From: Thermococcus nautili
GTDB lineage: Archaea > Methanobacteriota_B > Thermococci > Thermococcales > Thermococcaceae
Assembly: GCF_000585495.1 (NCBI RefSeq)
Contig: NZ_CP007264.1
Coordinates: 1,550,001-1,614,000 of the forward strand
Direction: 5' to 3'
DNA length: 64,000 nucleotides
The notes beneath the pieces are model-generated. The model was not told where the DNA came from, ran no database searches, and saw only the letters and a list, made by a program, of their open reading frames with translations. The number at the start of each line of letters is the position of its first letter. The first letter of the stretch is position 1. This document shows, one piece after another, positions 1 to 9,214 of the stretch. The position numbers and the translations under genes are program-made.

Positions 1-673
1 TAAACGCTTCCAGCTTCAGAACCGAAGCATTGACTCCTTCCGGGAGCGCAAGGGAGTAACTCCCTCCCAACCTGAAGTGAACCGTTCCGTTCTCAATCCT
101 CACTGGAACGCCGGTTAAGGAACCGCCGGGGATTTTGTAGTTGGAGACGTTCCAGACGGACCCATTGCAGGTGTCTATCTTTGTCCCGTTGGGATACGAA
201 ACGATTTTACAAGCTGAAACGTTTTCAAAACAAGCCCCATTGAACCGGTAGAGCACCTTCACGGTCACGTTCTTGAGGAGCGTGAAGTTGTGGGACACAC
301 CTTCAATTGTGATTGTCACGTTTTTGTACGGGACGTGAGCCCTGTTGACGGTTAGAACGTAGAGCGTTCCGTTCACAAAACCGAGGAAGGTTTCCCGGCC
401 GATGTCAGTGCCCCCAAGAAAGACGGCCTTGCTCCCGTCGGTAAGGATGTAGTACTCATCCACCGCACACGACGGTCTAGGCATCCACTCCCCCGCTATC
501 ATTTCGCAGGTGTACGTGTTCTCTCCGATTCCAAGGAGAAGCCAGCCGTTGATAATACTGATTGAATCCACGGAATAAATTTTGTACGGCGAGCAATCGG
601 CTGAGACGGCCGGGAGAAAAAGCAGTGAGAGCACAGAGATTACCAAGACCACGTTGGGAATAACTTTTGACAT
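1..673 (-). CDS. Secreted or surface protein of unknown function (partial, C-terminus outside window)
   Basis: Frame reading from ATG at 673 off the low-coordinate edge gives at least 224 residues. The N-terminus (MSKVIPNVVLVISVLSLLF, then LPAVSA) is a clear Sec-type signal peptide with probable cleavage after an A-x-A-like site before DCSPYK. The rest is a beta-rich extracellular sequence with several N-x-S/T sequons (for example NGT, NVT, NFT, NVS) and a few cysteines. The longest ATG frame reported in this area is a different frame; this one was chosen because it is the one with a signal peptide and an uninterrupted run to the edge. I do not recognise the family. It is divergent from the kinase gene at 902. 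Confidence 0.7.
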   Translation of the reverse strand, partial: MSKVIPNVVLVISVLSLLFLPAVSADCSPYKIYSVDSISIINGWLLLGIGENTYTCEMIAGEWMPRPSCAVDEYYILTDGSKAVFLGGTDIGRETFLGFVNGTLYVLTVNRAHVPYKNVTITIEGVSHNFTLLKNVTVKVLYRFNGACFENVSACKIVSYPNGTKIDTCNGSVWNVSNYKIPGGSLTGVPVRIENGTVHFRLGGSYSLALPEGVNASVLKLEAF

Positions 674-901
674 GCCCCCCACCGAATCTCACGTGGCTCC
701 TCGGATTTCACACAAGCCATTGACAAAATAATCAAAGCTCCTAAAAAGCTTTTGGTTACACTAAATCCCAATAGACAACTCAATACGTTTTATATTTTGT
801 CCATTTAATTGGGTAGTAACCGCTTACCACTCATCCAACTCCACCGTTTGGCTTAAAACCCAAGACAACGTAACGACTCCAATCAGGTCAGGGGTGATAG
901 A

Positions 902-1732
902 ATGGTCGAGCTCGTCGTCCTCGGTCACGTTTCGATAGACACGATAGTCTTCCCGGACGGAAGGAAAATCGAGATGCCCGGCGGGGCCGCGGCGGCCGTT
1001 GCTACATCAGCCTCTCTGGCCGGCGCTAAAGTTGGTCTCGTCACGAAAGTCGGCGAGGATTTTCCGCGGGGGTGGCTTGAAAAACTGGCTCAATACGTTG
1101 ACATCAGGGGAGTTCAAATCCTGCCCGGAAAGACCATTCACATCTGGGTTATCTACAAACCCGACGGAAGCGTCGAGTCGCCGGTCGAGATGGGCGTTGC
1201 GGAGAGAATGGGTGAGACGCCGATTCCTGGGGACTACCTTAAGGCAAAAATCTTTCACGTGGCCCCGATTCCGCCCGAGGAGCAGTTGAAGGTCCTTGAG
1301 AGGCTGGAAGGGAAGAATGTGAGCCTCGACTTCAACCCGACATACTACGAGGACTACCGGAGAAAGCCCGACCTCGTGAGGGAGCTCGTATCTATGAGTT
1401 ACGCAGTTTTTCCAAACGAGAGGGAGGCGAAGCTAATCACCGGCCTCGATGACGTGAAGAAATCCGCCGAGGAGCTGTACTCCTGGGGGGCGAAGCTTGT
1501 TGTGATAACAAGGGGAGAGAAAGGAGTCCTGATTTACGACGGAGACTTCCACGAGTTTCCGGCGCTTCCGGTTGAAGGGGAGATAGACCCCACCGGTGCC
1601 GGCGATGCCTTCGCGGGTGGCTTTCTGGCCGGGCTCGTGAAGGGGAAAGCGCTTGAGAAGTGCGCGAAGCTTGGCCTTGAGCGGGCGCGGGAGGTTTTGA
1701 AGAAGAGGGGAAGCTGGAGCATCAGCGTCTGA
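902..1732 (+). CDS. PfkB-family (ribokinase-like) sugar or nucleoside kinase
   Basis: A 276-residue cytosolic kinase of the ribokinase superfamily, expected to phosphorylate a sugar, nucleoside or similar alcohol. The N-terminal substrate lid shows the glycine-rich PGGAAAAVATS stretch (about residues 28-38), and the PfkB signature DPTGAGDAF lies at residues 229-237, with D235 the expected catalytic base. Length is short for the family (usually about 300). The start has a good ribosome binding site (GGGGTGAT) and a TATA-like TTAAAA at about 855. The substrate cannot be told from sequence; Thermococcales have several PfkB paralogues with different substrates. Its 3' end overlaps the convergent gene at 1722 by 11 bases. 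Confidence 0.85.
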   Translation: MVELVVLGHVSIDTIVFPDGRKIEMPGGAAAAVATSASLAGAKVGLVTKVGEDFPRGWLEKLAQYVDIRGVQILPGKTIHIWVIYKPDGSVESPVEMGVAERMGETPIPGDYLKAKIFHVAPIPPEEQLKVLERLEGKNVSLDFNPTYYEDYRRKPDLVRELVSMSYAVFPNEREAKLITGLDDVKKSAEELYSWGAKLVVITRGEKGVLIYDGDFHEFPALPVEGEIDPTGAGDAFAGGFLAGLVKGKALEKCAKLGLERAREVLKKRGSWSISV

Positions 1733-2150
1733 CCAAGAGGTAGAAGAGAACGTATAGAAGGACTACGAAGATGGCGGCAAGGGCAGTGTTGACGAAGCTT
1801 GGAGTGTAGAGGGACAGCAGGTAGGCGAAGTAGTAAATCGGAACGGCAAGCAGGGTTCCAGCGAAGAGAACGTAGTAGTGCTCTGCCGGAGCGCTTCTCT
1901 TGGCGAGGTAGATGGATTCCACGTACTGGATGGCGAATATTAGCGTAAAAATGCCCACAAAGCCCCCTATCGAGCGATAAACCAGCAAAAACCCCAGAAA
2001 TGTGAGGGAAAGATACCCGGCTGGCTCCCATAGAGGAGCCACTAGGGCCAGGGGCAACACGAGGATGAGCTCAATACTTGGGCCAAAATCCATGTAAACG
2101 AAGAACGCGAAGAGGGAAAACAACCCCGCGGGGAGAAGCTTCCTAATCAT
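1722..2150 (-). CDS. Small integral membrane protein, last gene of the MoxR/DUF58 operon
   Basis: 142 residues with about four hydrophobic segments (for example LLPAGLFSLFAFFVYMDF, LILVLPLALVAPLW, the YLSLTFLGFLLVY stretch and FVNTALAAIFVVLLYVLFYLL at the C-terminus). The ATG overlaps the stop of the upstream DUF58 gene in an ATGA arrangement, so it is translationally coupled and the fifth gene of the operon 5793-1722. No family recognised. The context suggests a membrane partner of the MoxR/DUF58 system. Confidence 0.7.
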   Translation of the reverse strand: MIRKLLPAGLFSLFAFFVYMDFGPSIELILVLPLALVAPLWEPAGYLSLTFLGFLLVYRSIGGFVGIFTLIFAIQYVESIYLAKRSAPAEHYYVLFAGTLLAVPIYYFAYLLSLYTPSFVNTALAAIFVVLLYVLFYLLVRR

Positions 2151-3439
2151 TTGCCGAGCACCTCCGCGATTGCGGCTTTGAGCGGTTTCCTAACGTCCCA
2201 GTCTATTATAACGCCGTAGCCGGCGAGATTTTTAAGCACAGCCTTCCTCTTGAGCTGGACGAGCTCCATCGCGAGCTTTTCTTCCTCCGTTTTTGGTTCG
2301 TAGAGACTGTTGGGGTTTGGACTTATCACGACAACGTTGTAGCCATAGCGGGCGAGAATCTTCAGCGCATTCCTGCTCTCCTCCGTCAGAAGGGGCGAGA
2401 AGTAAATTATCTGGGCCCTCGGTGGAAGGGACGTCTTTACGAGGTGCTCAACCTGGTAGGCGATGAAGTTGTTGTTATCGGGCCTCGCAGTGCTCAGGAA
2501 GTCAATGCACTTGAAGAAGTGCCTCTTGCCGTAGTCAACGCGAACCCACAGGGGAATTCTCTCGGCCAGGAGAAGTCCAAAGCTCGTGCCGTCGTTCAGC
2601 GCGTTGAGCATGAGGGAAGCCGCCGCCCGGATTAGATAGTCAAAGACCGGTTCGTTCAGCCTTGAGCCGTCAACGACGAAGACGACGTCAACCTTTCTCT
2701 CGCTCTCGAACTCGTTGGCCATTATCTTACCTGTTCTCGCTGTGGCCTTCCAGTTGATGACCTTGAGCGGGTCGCCGGGCTGGTACTCCCTAATCGCGTG
2801 GAACTCGAGGCCGCCTCCGATGAGGGGAGACGGGAGCGGACCTATCGTTATTTTAGTTCCCTTGGTGGAGTAGGGCGTCTGAACATCGTAAAGGATTGGA
2901 ACTCCAACTATCTCAGTGAAGTGGTCAACGAACCTGTCGGAGGAGAAGAAGCCAAAGGGGTCGCGGTAGGACACGCGAAAGCCCTCGAAGCGGTGAATCC
3001 CACGCCTCATCCTGACCTTGTACTTGAGAACTCCCTCCTCTCCCGGCTTTAGAGAGAACACCTTCTCGGGCTTTCCAATCACCTCAAGGTCGGGCACGAG
3101 GTCGCGGACGTAAAAGTAGTCAATCCTGAAGTCGGTTTTCACGTGAACCTCAATCTCAACCTCTTGGCCCTCAAGGAAGCGGTTGTGATGAACCACGCGC
3201 CAGATTTCAACGCTTCCCGTCGGCTTGAAGAACAGGTAGGAAACCGAGAGGAGCGTAAGGTAGGGGAGCACGAGATAAACGAGGCTCCAGCGGAGAAGAA
3301 GGAACGAAAAGATTGGAACAACCCACAGGGCAATGAGGTAGAGGGCGAGCTTTGAAGTTGGGGAAACTTCAAGCTCCTCTTCATCCTCCTCAAGAGGAAC
3401 CACAGAGGGCCGATACGGGAATCCCCCGAAGCCTAGCAT
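2147..3439 (-). CDS. DUF58 domain membrane protein (MoxR partner)
   Basis: About 430 residues. Two hydrophobic segments near the N-terminus (around ALYLIALWVVPIFSFLLL and LVYLVLPYLTLLSVSYLFF) are followed by a CARDB/Ig-like beta region. A DUF58 domain follows, with the hallmark REYQPGDPLKVINWKATAR and a von Willebrand A-like strand VVFVVDGS. DUF58 proteins typically pair with MoxR AAA+ ATPases, and the MoxR gene lies immediately upstream (stop at 3449). The start was set at ATG 3439, behind GAGGGGTGAGC. An in-frame GTG lies two codons upstream. The role is probably assembly or maturation of an envelope or metalloprotein complex; this is inferred from the family. Confidence 0.85.
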   Translation of the reverse strand: MLGFGGFPYRPSVVPLEEDEEELEVSPTSKLALYLIALWVVPIFSFLLLRWSLVYLVLPYLTLLSVSYLFFKPTGSVEIWRVVHHNRFLEGQEVEIEVHVKTDFRIDYFYVRDLVPDLEVIGKPEKVFSLKPGEEGVLKYKVRMRRGIHRFEGFRVSYRDPFGFFSSDRFVDHFTEIVGVPILYDVQTPYSTKGTKITIGPLPSPLIGGGLEFHAIREYQPGDPLKVINWKATARTGKIMANEFESERKVDVVFVVDGSRLNEPVFDYLIRAAASLMLNALNDGTSFGLLLAERIPLWVRVDYGKRHFFKCIDFLSTARPDNNNFIAYQVEHLVKTSLPPRAQIIYFSPLLTEESRNALKILARYGYNVVVISPNPNSLYEPKTEEEKLAMELVQLKRKAVLKNLAGYGVIIDWDVRKPLKAAIAEVLGK

Positions 3440-3448
3440 GCTCACCCC

Positions 3449-4402
3449 TCACTCAAACTTGGGAACCGGAACCTTCTCGAGGAGCTTTTCCATAACGCTT
3501 TCCTGGGAGACTTTGGTGTACCAGAGCTCGCGCTTGAGGATTAGCCTGTGGCTCAAAGCGGGAACGGCAACGGCCTTCACGTCGTCGGGAATCACGTAAT
3601 CCCTGCCCTCTATTGCCGCGTAGGCTCTGGAGAGCTTCATTAAGGCCAGGCTACCCCTAGGAGAGGCTCCAATCTCGATGCTCCTCTTGTCCCGCCTCGT
3701 CATCTCGACGACGTTGACTATGTAATCGAGTATAGGCTCGCTGATGTAGACGTCCTCGATGGCCCTCTGCATCTCAAGGACTTCCTCAGGTGTCACAACC
3801 GGCGTTATGTCCACGTCCTCCTTCTTGCGCTCCATTCTCCTCTTGAGGATTTCCTTCTCTTCCTCCTTCGTTGGGTAGCCGACCCGGAGGCGGACGAGGA
3901 AACGGTCAAGCTGGGCCTCTGGGAGAGGGTATGTTCCCTCCTGCTCTATGGGGTTCTGCGTCGCTATGACGATGAAGGGCTTTGGAAGCTCGTAGGTGTT
4001 GCCCTCTATCGTTACCTGCCGCTCCTGCATCGCCTCGAGCAGCGCGCTCTGCGTCTTCGGCGGGGCACGGTTTATCTCGTCCGCGAGGAGGATGTTCGTA
4101 AAGATTGGCCCCTTCCTGAACTCGAACTCAAGGGTCTTCTGGTTGAAGACAGAAACGCCGAGTATGTCGCTTGGGAGGAGGTCAGAGGTGAACTGGACGC
4201 GCTTGAACTGCAGGCCGAGAGCACTTGCAAAGCTCTTCGCCATCAGGGTTTTCGCCAGTCCCGGGAGGTCCTCAAGCAGGATGTGACCATCGGCCAAAAT
4301 CGTCGTGAGTATCATCTTCAGCACGTTTTCCTTTCCCACTATGGCCTTTCCAACCTCTTTAAGGACGAGGTTGGACTTTTCGTGAACCTCCTCAATCTTC
4401 AT
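3449..4402 (-). CDS. MoxR-family AAA+ ATPase
   Basis: 317 residues. It has the MoxR P-loop variant [12 protein letters not shown] (about residues 43-54), Walker B with sensor region [20 protein letters not shown], and the arginine-finger segment [12 protein letters not shown]. The C-terminal lid domain is intact and the length is normal for the family. MoxR ATPases act as chaperone-like remodelling enzymes for partner complexes, usually encoded with DUF58 proteins as here. It overlaps the upstream gene by 11 bases and is separated from the DUF58 start by nine bases, which indicates a tight operon. Confidence 0.93.
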   Translation of the reverse strand: MKIEEVHEKSNLVLKEVGKAIVGKENVLKMILTTILADGHILLEDLPGLAKTLMAKSFASALGLQFKRVQFTSDLLPSDILGVSVFNQKTLEFEFRKGPIFTNILLADEINRAPPKTQSALLEAMQERQVTIEGNTYELPKPFIVIATQNPIEQEGTYPLPEAQLDRFLVRLRVGYPTKEEEKEILKRRMERKKEDVDITPVVTPEEVLEMQRAIEDVYISEPILDYIVNVVEMTRRDKRSIEIGASPRGSLALMKLSRAYAAIEGRDYVIPDDVKAVAVPALSHRLILKRELWYTKVSQESVMEKLLEKVPVPKFE

Positions 4403-4835
4403 TCAGCTCAGCCTCCAGAATTTTTATGGCCCTTTTAAGGCCCTCGTAGGGGTTGGGGGATGAGTAGAACGCCTTTAAAGCGGGAGGCGGGTTGGAGCGG
4501 AGCTCCTGATAGTTGAACTCCCCATCATAAAGGGTGTAAAGTATCTCAAGAAGCTCCTCCTCGGCCAGGTTTCGTTTCCCTGCCTTGGCTCTGCTCACAA
4601 TCGTGAGGGCCCTCTCAAAGTCAGGTTTAAGCGGACGGGTATAGGATTCCTCCTTTCTCGGGGAATACGGAATCTTGACGTCCTTCTCAATCAAGATTAT
4701 GCCGAGGATTACGGCCAGGGTAAATGCCGCAATCCAGCGAACGTAGTACTCGCCGGGGACTATGGACAGGAAAACCAGCAAGCCCGCAAGGAGCATTCTT
4801 CCCCTAAAGCTCTCAATCAACTTCCGCAAGCTCAC
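4392..4835 (-). CDS. Small membrane-anchored protein of the MoxR/DUF58 operon
   Basis: 147 residues. Two adjacent hydrophobic segments at the N-terminus ([14 protein letters not shown] and [18 protein letters not shown]) are followed by a charged, helical cytosolic domain. The GTG start overlaps the 3' end of the DUF4129 gene by 23 bases, and its own 3' end overlaps moxR by 11 bases. No recognised family. The compact operon position suggests a dedicated subunit of the MoxR system. Confidence 0.75.
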   Translation of the reverse strand: MSLRKLIESFRGRMLLAGLLVFLSIVPGEYYVRWIAAFTLAVILGIILIEKDVKIPYSPRKEESYTRPLKPDFERALTIVSRAKAGKRNLAEEELLEILYTLYDGEFNYQELRSNPPPALKAFYSSPNPYEGLKRAIKILEAELNED

Positions 4836-5793
4836 GGGCCTTCCCCCTCAGTTTGTTGTAAACTTCAAGGGCCCTCTCAGCGTCGCTCCAGCTCAGCCTC
4901 TCCGGGGCGTACTTCGCCTTCTCGAAGAGCTTTGTGAGTTCAACAAAGGCATTGTGCATGTATTCGACGTGCTCGGCGTGCTCCCAGTGAGTCCAGCTCT
5001 CCCTGTAGGGTATGCCAAGGCCCTCTAGCCACAGCACGGCGTTCTTGTAAATCTCAACAATTGCCTCCCGCGGGTCTGAGAACCTTTCAAGGCCTAGCTC
5101 ATCCAGGGTCTTATCGAATTCAACGGCCTTCTCGATTTTTCTCTTTCTCTCAACTTTCTCCCTGGCCAGCTTTATGTAGTAGTAAGCAAGGTAAACGAGC
5201 CCGAGGAGAATCGGAAGGAGAAAGACCAGCCAAAGGTGAGTTGCCACTGGATGATTGAGGAACTTCGTGGCTTGAGTGCTGTTTCCACCGATGAGGGGAC
5301 CAACGTCGGGAACAACGGTACAGTTTGTGAGGTTGGAGGTTACGTTGGTGGAAGCGTTGTTGGCAGAAGCGTTAAAGAAAAGCGTAGCATTGGCAGCGGT
5401 AGCGTTCGTAGCGTTAGCATTCGTAACGTTCGTAACGTTTGGAAAGCATCTCAAAGTCAATTCACTCGATTTATGACTCCAATAGGACATTGCCCCGAAC
5501 ATCAGCATCAAGAGAATACTTACCACGGTGGATGCAATGGCAGCTGCTATCGGTGAACCTCCCTTTTCCCTCGTCCATCTCCTTCCAGCTCCGGGCAAAT
5601 CCCTCATGTAGAGCGCAAACACTACGAGAATCAAAAGCCCGACGAAAACTCCAAAGAATATAACAAACGTCAGAAAATCGGCCGCTTCAGGGTTTTTCTT
5701 ATGCGGCGCCGAAAAGGAATAGCTGTCCATCAGGAGGGACATCAAGATTACCGTTATTGTCAGCAACGCAACGAACTTGACTTTAGTGGACAT
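4813..5793 (-). CDS. DUF4129-type membrane protein, first gene of the MoxR/DUF58 operon
   Basis: 326 residues. A signal-anchor (VKFVALLTITVILMSLLM) and two more membrane segments are followed by a long extracellular loop of about 80 residues. That loop is extremely rich in N-x-S/T sequons. A further membrane segment (HLWLVFLLPILLGLVYLAYYY) and a cytosolic C-terminal domain follow. The cytosolic part (EAIVEIYKNAVLWLEGLGIP, then ERLSWSDAERALEVYNKL) fits DUF4129, a domain commonly found with MoxR, DUF58 and transglutaminase proteins. No transglutaminase gene is present in this operon. Start is ATG 5793 with only a weak ribosome binding site. Confidence 0.78.
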   Translation of the reverse strand: MSTKVKFVALLTITVILMSLLMDSYSFSAPHKKNPEAADFLTFVIFFGVFVGLLILVVFALYMRDLPGAGRRWTREKGGSPIAAAIASTVVSILLMLMFGAMSYWSHKSSELTLRCFPNVTNVTNANATNATAANATLFFNASANNASTNVTSNLTNCTVVPDVGPLIGGNSTQATKFLNHPVATHLWLVFLLPILLGLVYLAYYYIKLAREKVERKRKIEKAVEFDKTLDELGLERFSDPREAIVEIYKNAVLWLEGLGIPYRESWTHWEHAEHVEYMHNAFVELTKLFEKAKYAPERLSWSDAERALEVYNKLRGKARELAEVD

Positions 5794-5865
5794 TTTGAGC
5801 CACTGGGAATGGTAACGGGGAGAGGTTTAAAAGGTTTACGAATTAGTAAAAATTCAGGTGAGAGC

Positions 5866-6357
5866 ATGGAGAGGGTTCCGAAGCTCTACGTTGAAGGCAA
5901 GAGGGAAGAGTGCGTTGAGAACGGAAGAGCGGCGAGGGAGTGCGTAATAATAGACGGCAACGTCGAGGTGTGGCTTAAAAAAGGAGACGCAGTTCCGGAT
6001 TTCATAGGGGAGAAAGCGAAGTTCCTAATCAAAGAGGTCTACGACCGCTTTTACCTCTACGTGGACAGAACCACCAACAGGATGAGCGCCGACGCGGTTC
6101 TCGTTCTCCCAGACGGCAGGACGAGGATTTACCTCAAAAAGGGCGACGAGCTGATGCTTCTCCCCGTTGAGGGCTTCACCAAAACGCTGATAGCGAACGT
6201 TGGAAACAGGGTGAGAACTGGAGACGCCTTCGCTGCGGTAACGACGAGAAAGGGGGAAGTCCACTACCTGAAACCGCCGAGGAACGGGACCGTAGTGTTC
6301 ATTGACGAGATAACGAACAGACCCCACTACGTCTACTACATCCTCCCCGAGGAGTAA
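5866..6357 (+). CDS. DUF2118-like conserved archaeal protein
   Basis: 163 residues beginning MERVPKLYVEGKREECVENG. The C-terminal part (GDAFAAVTTRKGEVHYLKPP, then RNGTVVFIDE) looks like a biotinyl/lipoyl-carrier-like hammerhead fold but has no lysine attachment motif. The family looks like the archaeal DUF2118 group. The longer upstream frame was rejected because a TATA-like TTTAAAAGG sits at about 5826 and a GGTGAG ribosome binding site immediately precedes ATG 5866. It is divergent from the MoxR operon, whose start is 72 bases away. Molecular function unknown. Confidence 0.8.
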   Translation: MERVPKLYVEGKREECVENGRAARECVIIDGNVEVWLKKGDAVPDFIGEKAKFLIKEVYDRFYLYVDRTTNRMSADAVLVLPDGRTRIYLKKGDELMLLPVEGFTKTLIANVGNRVRTGDAFAAVTTRKGEVHYLKPPRNGTVVFIDEITNRPHYVYYILPEE

Positions 6358-6666
6358 TCACTCGCCCTTCATTCCCTTTATCATCGCATCGATGCTCGAC
6401 TTCAGCGCGAGGTTTATGGCATCAAGCTTGTCCATTCCTTTTATCGTGCGCGTGTTGTGGGCGCTCGTTATGATTAGGGACCATTTGTATATTTCGTCCT
6501 TAACCGGAATGCTCTGGAACATCGCGATGAACTTCTCACCGCCAGAGCTCACTTCAACTATCTCAACGTCCGTTTCCCCGAGCTTCGAAGAGTAGACCTC
6601 ACGAACCTCAAGGTTACCATACTCGTCCCGAAGGACGTCAGAAAGGTATCCCATATCAATCACCAT
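6358..6666 (-). CDS. Small conserved hypothetical protein
   Basis: 102 residues starting MVIDMGYLSDVLRDEYGN. The longest frame would begin at a TTG at 6681, but a TATA box (GTATATAAGG, about 6688-6697) lies about 25 bases upstream of ATG 6666, which fits a leaderless transcript. The protein is a soluble alpha/beta sequence with no signal peptide or recognisable motif. Convergent with the gene ending at 6357, with no gap. Confidence 0.65.
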   Translation of the reverse strand: MVIDMGYLSDVLRDEYGNLEVREVYSSKLGETDVEIVEVSSGGEKFIAMFQSIPVKDEIYKWSLIITSAHNTRTIKGMDKLDAINLALKSSIDAMIKGMKGE

Positions 6667-6779
6667 TATAACATTAGGCAAAGGGCCTTATATACTTACC
6701 GCACGGGAAAGCCATGAACCAAAAGGGTTATAAGGGGTCGAAGTAAGTCCCAGTGAAGCAATTTTTGGAGTTGAAGGAA

Positions 6780-7280
6780 ATGAAGGTTGAAGCTGGCGAT
6801 TACGTTCTGTTCAACTACGTTGGAAGGTTTGAGAACGGTGAAGTTTTCGACACGAGCATAGAGGAGCTCGCTAGGAAACACGGTGTTTACGTTGAGGACA
6901 GGGAGTACGGCCCGATGTGGGCCAGGATTGGCGTTGGTGAGATTATCCCGGGCCTCGACGAGGCCATAATCGGCATGGAACCGGGGGAGAAAAAGACCGT
7001 CATGGTTCCTCCGGAGAAAGCCTACGGCATGCCAAACCCGGAGCTAATCATCAAGGTTCCGGTCGAGGAGTTCACGAGGGCGGGCCTTGAGCCACAGGAA
7101 GGACTCTACGTCATGACCGACTCGGGGATAGCTAAGATTCTGAAGGTTGAGGAAAACATGGTTTCCCTTGACTTCAACCACCCCCTGGCAGGAAAAACGC
7201 TGATTTTCGAGGTCGAGGTAATAGAGGTAAAGAAGTCAGAAGCCGATGTTGATAAGGGAAGCACCCTTGAAGATAACTGA
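6780..7280 (+). CDS. FKBP-type peptidyl-prolyl cis-trans isomerase (archaeal 18-kDa class)
   Basis: 166 residues that catalyse cis-trans isomerisation of peptidyl-prolyl bonds and act as a folding helper. The FKBP core is seen in VLFNYVGRFENGEVFDTS, VGEIIPGLDEAIIGMEPGEK and the AYG motif. These are followed by the chaperone-like insert-in-flap domain that defines the archaeal 17-18 kDa FKBPs. ATG 6780 was chosen over GTG 6753 because GGAGTTGAAGGA precedes it and the TATA (GGTTATAAGG, about 6726) sits upstream. The C-terminal tail (SEADVDKGSTLEDN) overlaps the convergent secretion gene by 44 bases. Confidence 0.93.
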   Translation: MKVEAGDYVLFNYVGRFENGEVFDTSIEELARKHGVYVEDREYGPMWARIGVGEIIPGLDEAIIGMEPGEKKTVMVPPEKAYGMPNPELIIKVPVEEFTRAGLEPQEGLYVMTDSGIAKILKVEENMVSLDFNHPLAGKTLIFEVEVIEVKKSEADVDKGSTLEDN

Positions 7281-8150
7281 ACCCATTGCGACAAGCAACG
7301 CCGCGTACTTGAGACCGGCGTTGTAGCTCCCTTCTCTTATTACCCCTATTCCAAGTCCAGAGACCAGGGCCTGGATTATCACAAAGATGAACAGTATGTT
7401 CGTCATTGAGTCAACGGGCAGGTTAACTCCGGTTCCCGGACCGCTCATTGAGGCCATGACCTTTGTAACGATACCGAGAATCATCGGGCCCACGAAACCA
7501 CTCGTCACTATGAAGAACATCGCCTGCATTCCAGTCGAGGCTTTTCTCTCCTGCTTTATCCTGAGGATTTCACGCACGTCGTTTCCAACGAACACCAGAA
7601 CGTCACTCATCGGCGCTCCCCTTTCGAGGGCCTCTATAATAATCATCATCGAGCGGTAGATAACCTGGGACTTCCTGTTCCTTATGGCAAAGGCCCTGAG
7701 GGCATCAATGGTGGAGCGACCCTTCTTTATCTCCGCGACTGTCTTCTTGAACTCCTCGGTGAGGGCGCCGAACTTGGCGGTAGTCAGCTCTTCCAGCGCC
7801 TCGGAGAAGGATATACCCGCCCTCAGGGAACTGGCCAGATAGAAGAACGCATCTGGCAGGTTTTTCTCCATGTCCTCGATTCTTTTGGATATCCTCCAGT
7901 AAGGATAGACGAACGCCATGCCGAGGAAGCCACCAACGAAAGCAACGAGACCGTAGAGCCCGTTGCTCAAGAGGGAAACGAGGAGCCCAGCGATAACGCC
8001 TATAAGGAAGGAGACCACTAGGTATTCCGCCGCGAGGAAGTTTATACCGGCTGAATAAATGTAGAGTTCATAGCGCTTGAGGTGTTTCTCGGGGATTATT
8101 TTCTCAACCAGCGCAACGAGGAGCGATGAAATTCCCTTACTGGCCAACAC
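7236..8150 (-). CDS. GspF/TadC-like secretion membrane protein (second copy)
   Basis: About 304 residues, with a type II secretion F-domain. The cytosolic helical bundle is seen in LPDAFFYLASSLRAGISFSE and RSTIDALRAFAIRNRKSQ, and there are membrane segments at the N-terminal third and at the C-terminus. It acts as the inner-membrane platform of type IV pilus/Tad-like machines, driven by the ATPase encoded upstream. Its stop lies inside the convergent FKBP gene. The start is placed at GTG 8150 behind GAGGTGAGA; GTG 8156 or TTG 8147 are alternatives. Last gene of the operon 15350-7236. Confidence 0.85.
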   Translation of the reverse strand: MLASKGISSLLVALVEKIIPEKHLKRYELYIYSAGINFLAAEYLVVSFLIGVIAGLLVSLLSNGLYGLVAFVGGFLGMAFVYPYWRISKRIEDMEKNLPDAFFYLASSLRAGISFSEALEELTTAKFGALTEEFKKTVAEIKKGRSTIDALRAFAIRNRKSQVIYRSMMIIIEALERGAPMSDVLVFVGNDVREILRIKQERKASTGMQAMFFIVTSGFVGPMILGIVTKVMASMSGPGTGVNLPVDSMTNILFIFVIIQALVSGLGIGVIREGSYNAGLKYAALLVAMGSVIFKGASLINIGF

Positions 8151-8152
8151 TC

Positions 8153-9205
8153 TCACCTCGGTTCAGCCTTCTTAATCATGTTGATGATAATCAGGGACAT
8201 CGCCGGGAAGGCTAGGATTAGGATAATCGCGAGGGTCTGAATGTCAAATATCAGTTGCTGGGCCATAACTGAACCCGCAAGGACACCCACGACGAACATC
8301 GTCGGCATGACGATGGTCATGAACATGTAGATGAACGCTATACCGTTGACCTTCTGAACGTACTCAACGAGCTTCATCCTGTACTCGAACGAGAAGTCCT
8401 CGGCGAGCTTGTAGAGTATCTCCGCAAGGTTTCCACCGAACTTGACGGCCCTCAAAATCTGCTTGACGACCCTGCTTATGTTCTCCGAGGCCATTTTCTC
8501 CTCGAACTTGGTGAGGGCATCTTCGAAGGAGGAACCTGTCCTCATGTCCCTTAGGATTAGCTCAAACTCCTCAGAGAGAACCCCGTAATCCGCCTTCGCA
8601 ACCGACAGTATCGCCTCCGCTATACCAACACCGGCGCTGAGGAGGGACGCCATGTGCCTCAGAGCGTAGGGCATCGTCCTCTCAACTTCGGTTACGCGCT
8701 TCTTCCACACCATCTTGGGGTACTGCCTCATGTAAAAGAACCCGCCTAGGAATCCGAGGAGCCCTATGAGTATTGAAGTGTCTATGGGCATGTAGAGGAG
8801 GTACGCGAACACGAAGCCAAAGAACCCGGATATCATGGCAACACCGAGCATGTAGGCTACGTACTTCTCCTTGGGCATGAAGATGCTCGCTCTGTACAGG
8901 TCCTGGTCGAGGCCCTTGATGGAGTTCGTGAGGGACTCAACGGGGCCCCTGAAGTACTTGAGTATCGTCTCGGCGAGTCTCTCGGAGAAGGGCTTGCTTA
9001 TCTCCTCCTTACGCCACTCTATGAGTTCTTCAACCAGACGTTCCTGTTCGCTCTGCATCTTTTCCTGCTCTATCTCCTTCTGGAGCTCCTTGAGGGCACG
9101 AAGTCTTTCCTGGATTGACCTGCCCTGGGGAACGCGACGGAGGGGCTTCTCGGTAATTTCTATCGTCTTGCCACCCAACCTCTCAAGGAATTCTATGAGC
9201 CCCAT
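8153..9205 (-). CDS. GspF/TadC-like secretion membrane protein (first copy)
   Basis: 350 residues. A charged N-terminal region (about 1-110, rich in E/K/Q, with coiled-coil character around LRALKELQKEIEQEKMQSEQ) is followed by membrane segments (YMLGVAMISGFFGFVFAYLLY and neighbours). The F-domain follows (RTMPYALRHMASLLSAGVGI, then the FEDALTKFEEKM region), and two C-terminal membrane helices end the protein. Together with the next gene it would form a heteromeric platform, as TadB/TadC do. ATG 9205 has a GAGGTGTTACC ribosome binding site. It overlaps its downstream neighbour by a few bases. Confidence 0.87.
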   Translation of the reverse strand: MGLIEFLERLGGKTIEITEKPLRRVPQGRSIQERLRALKELQKEIEQEKMQSEQERLVEELIEWRKEEISKPFSERLAETILKYFRGPVESLTNSIKGLDQDLYRASIFMPKEKYVAYMLGVAMISGFFGFVFAYLLYMPIDTSILIGLLGFLGGFFYMRQYPKMVWKKRVTEVERTMPYALRHMASLLSAGVGIAEAILSVAKADYGVLSEEFELILRDMRTGSSFEDALTKFEEKMASENISRVVKQILRAVKFGGNLAEILYKLAEDFSFEYRMKLVEYVQKVNGIAFIYMFMTIVMPTMFVVGVLAGSVMAQQLIFDIQTLAIILILAFPAMSLIIINMIKKAEPR

Positions 9206-9214
9206 GGTAACACC

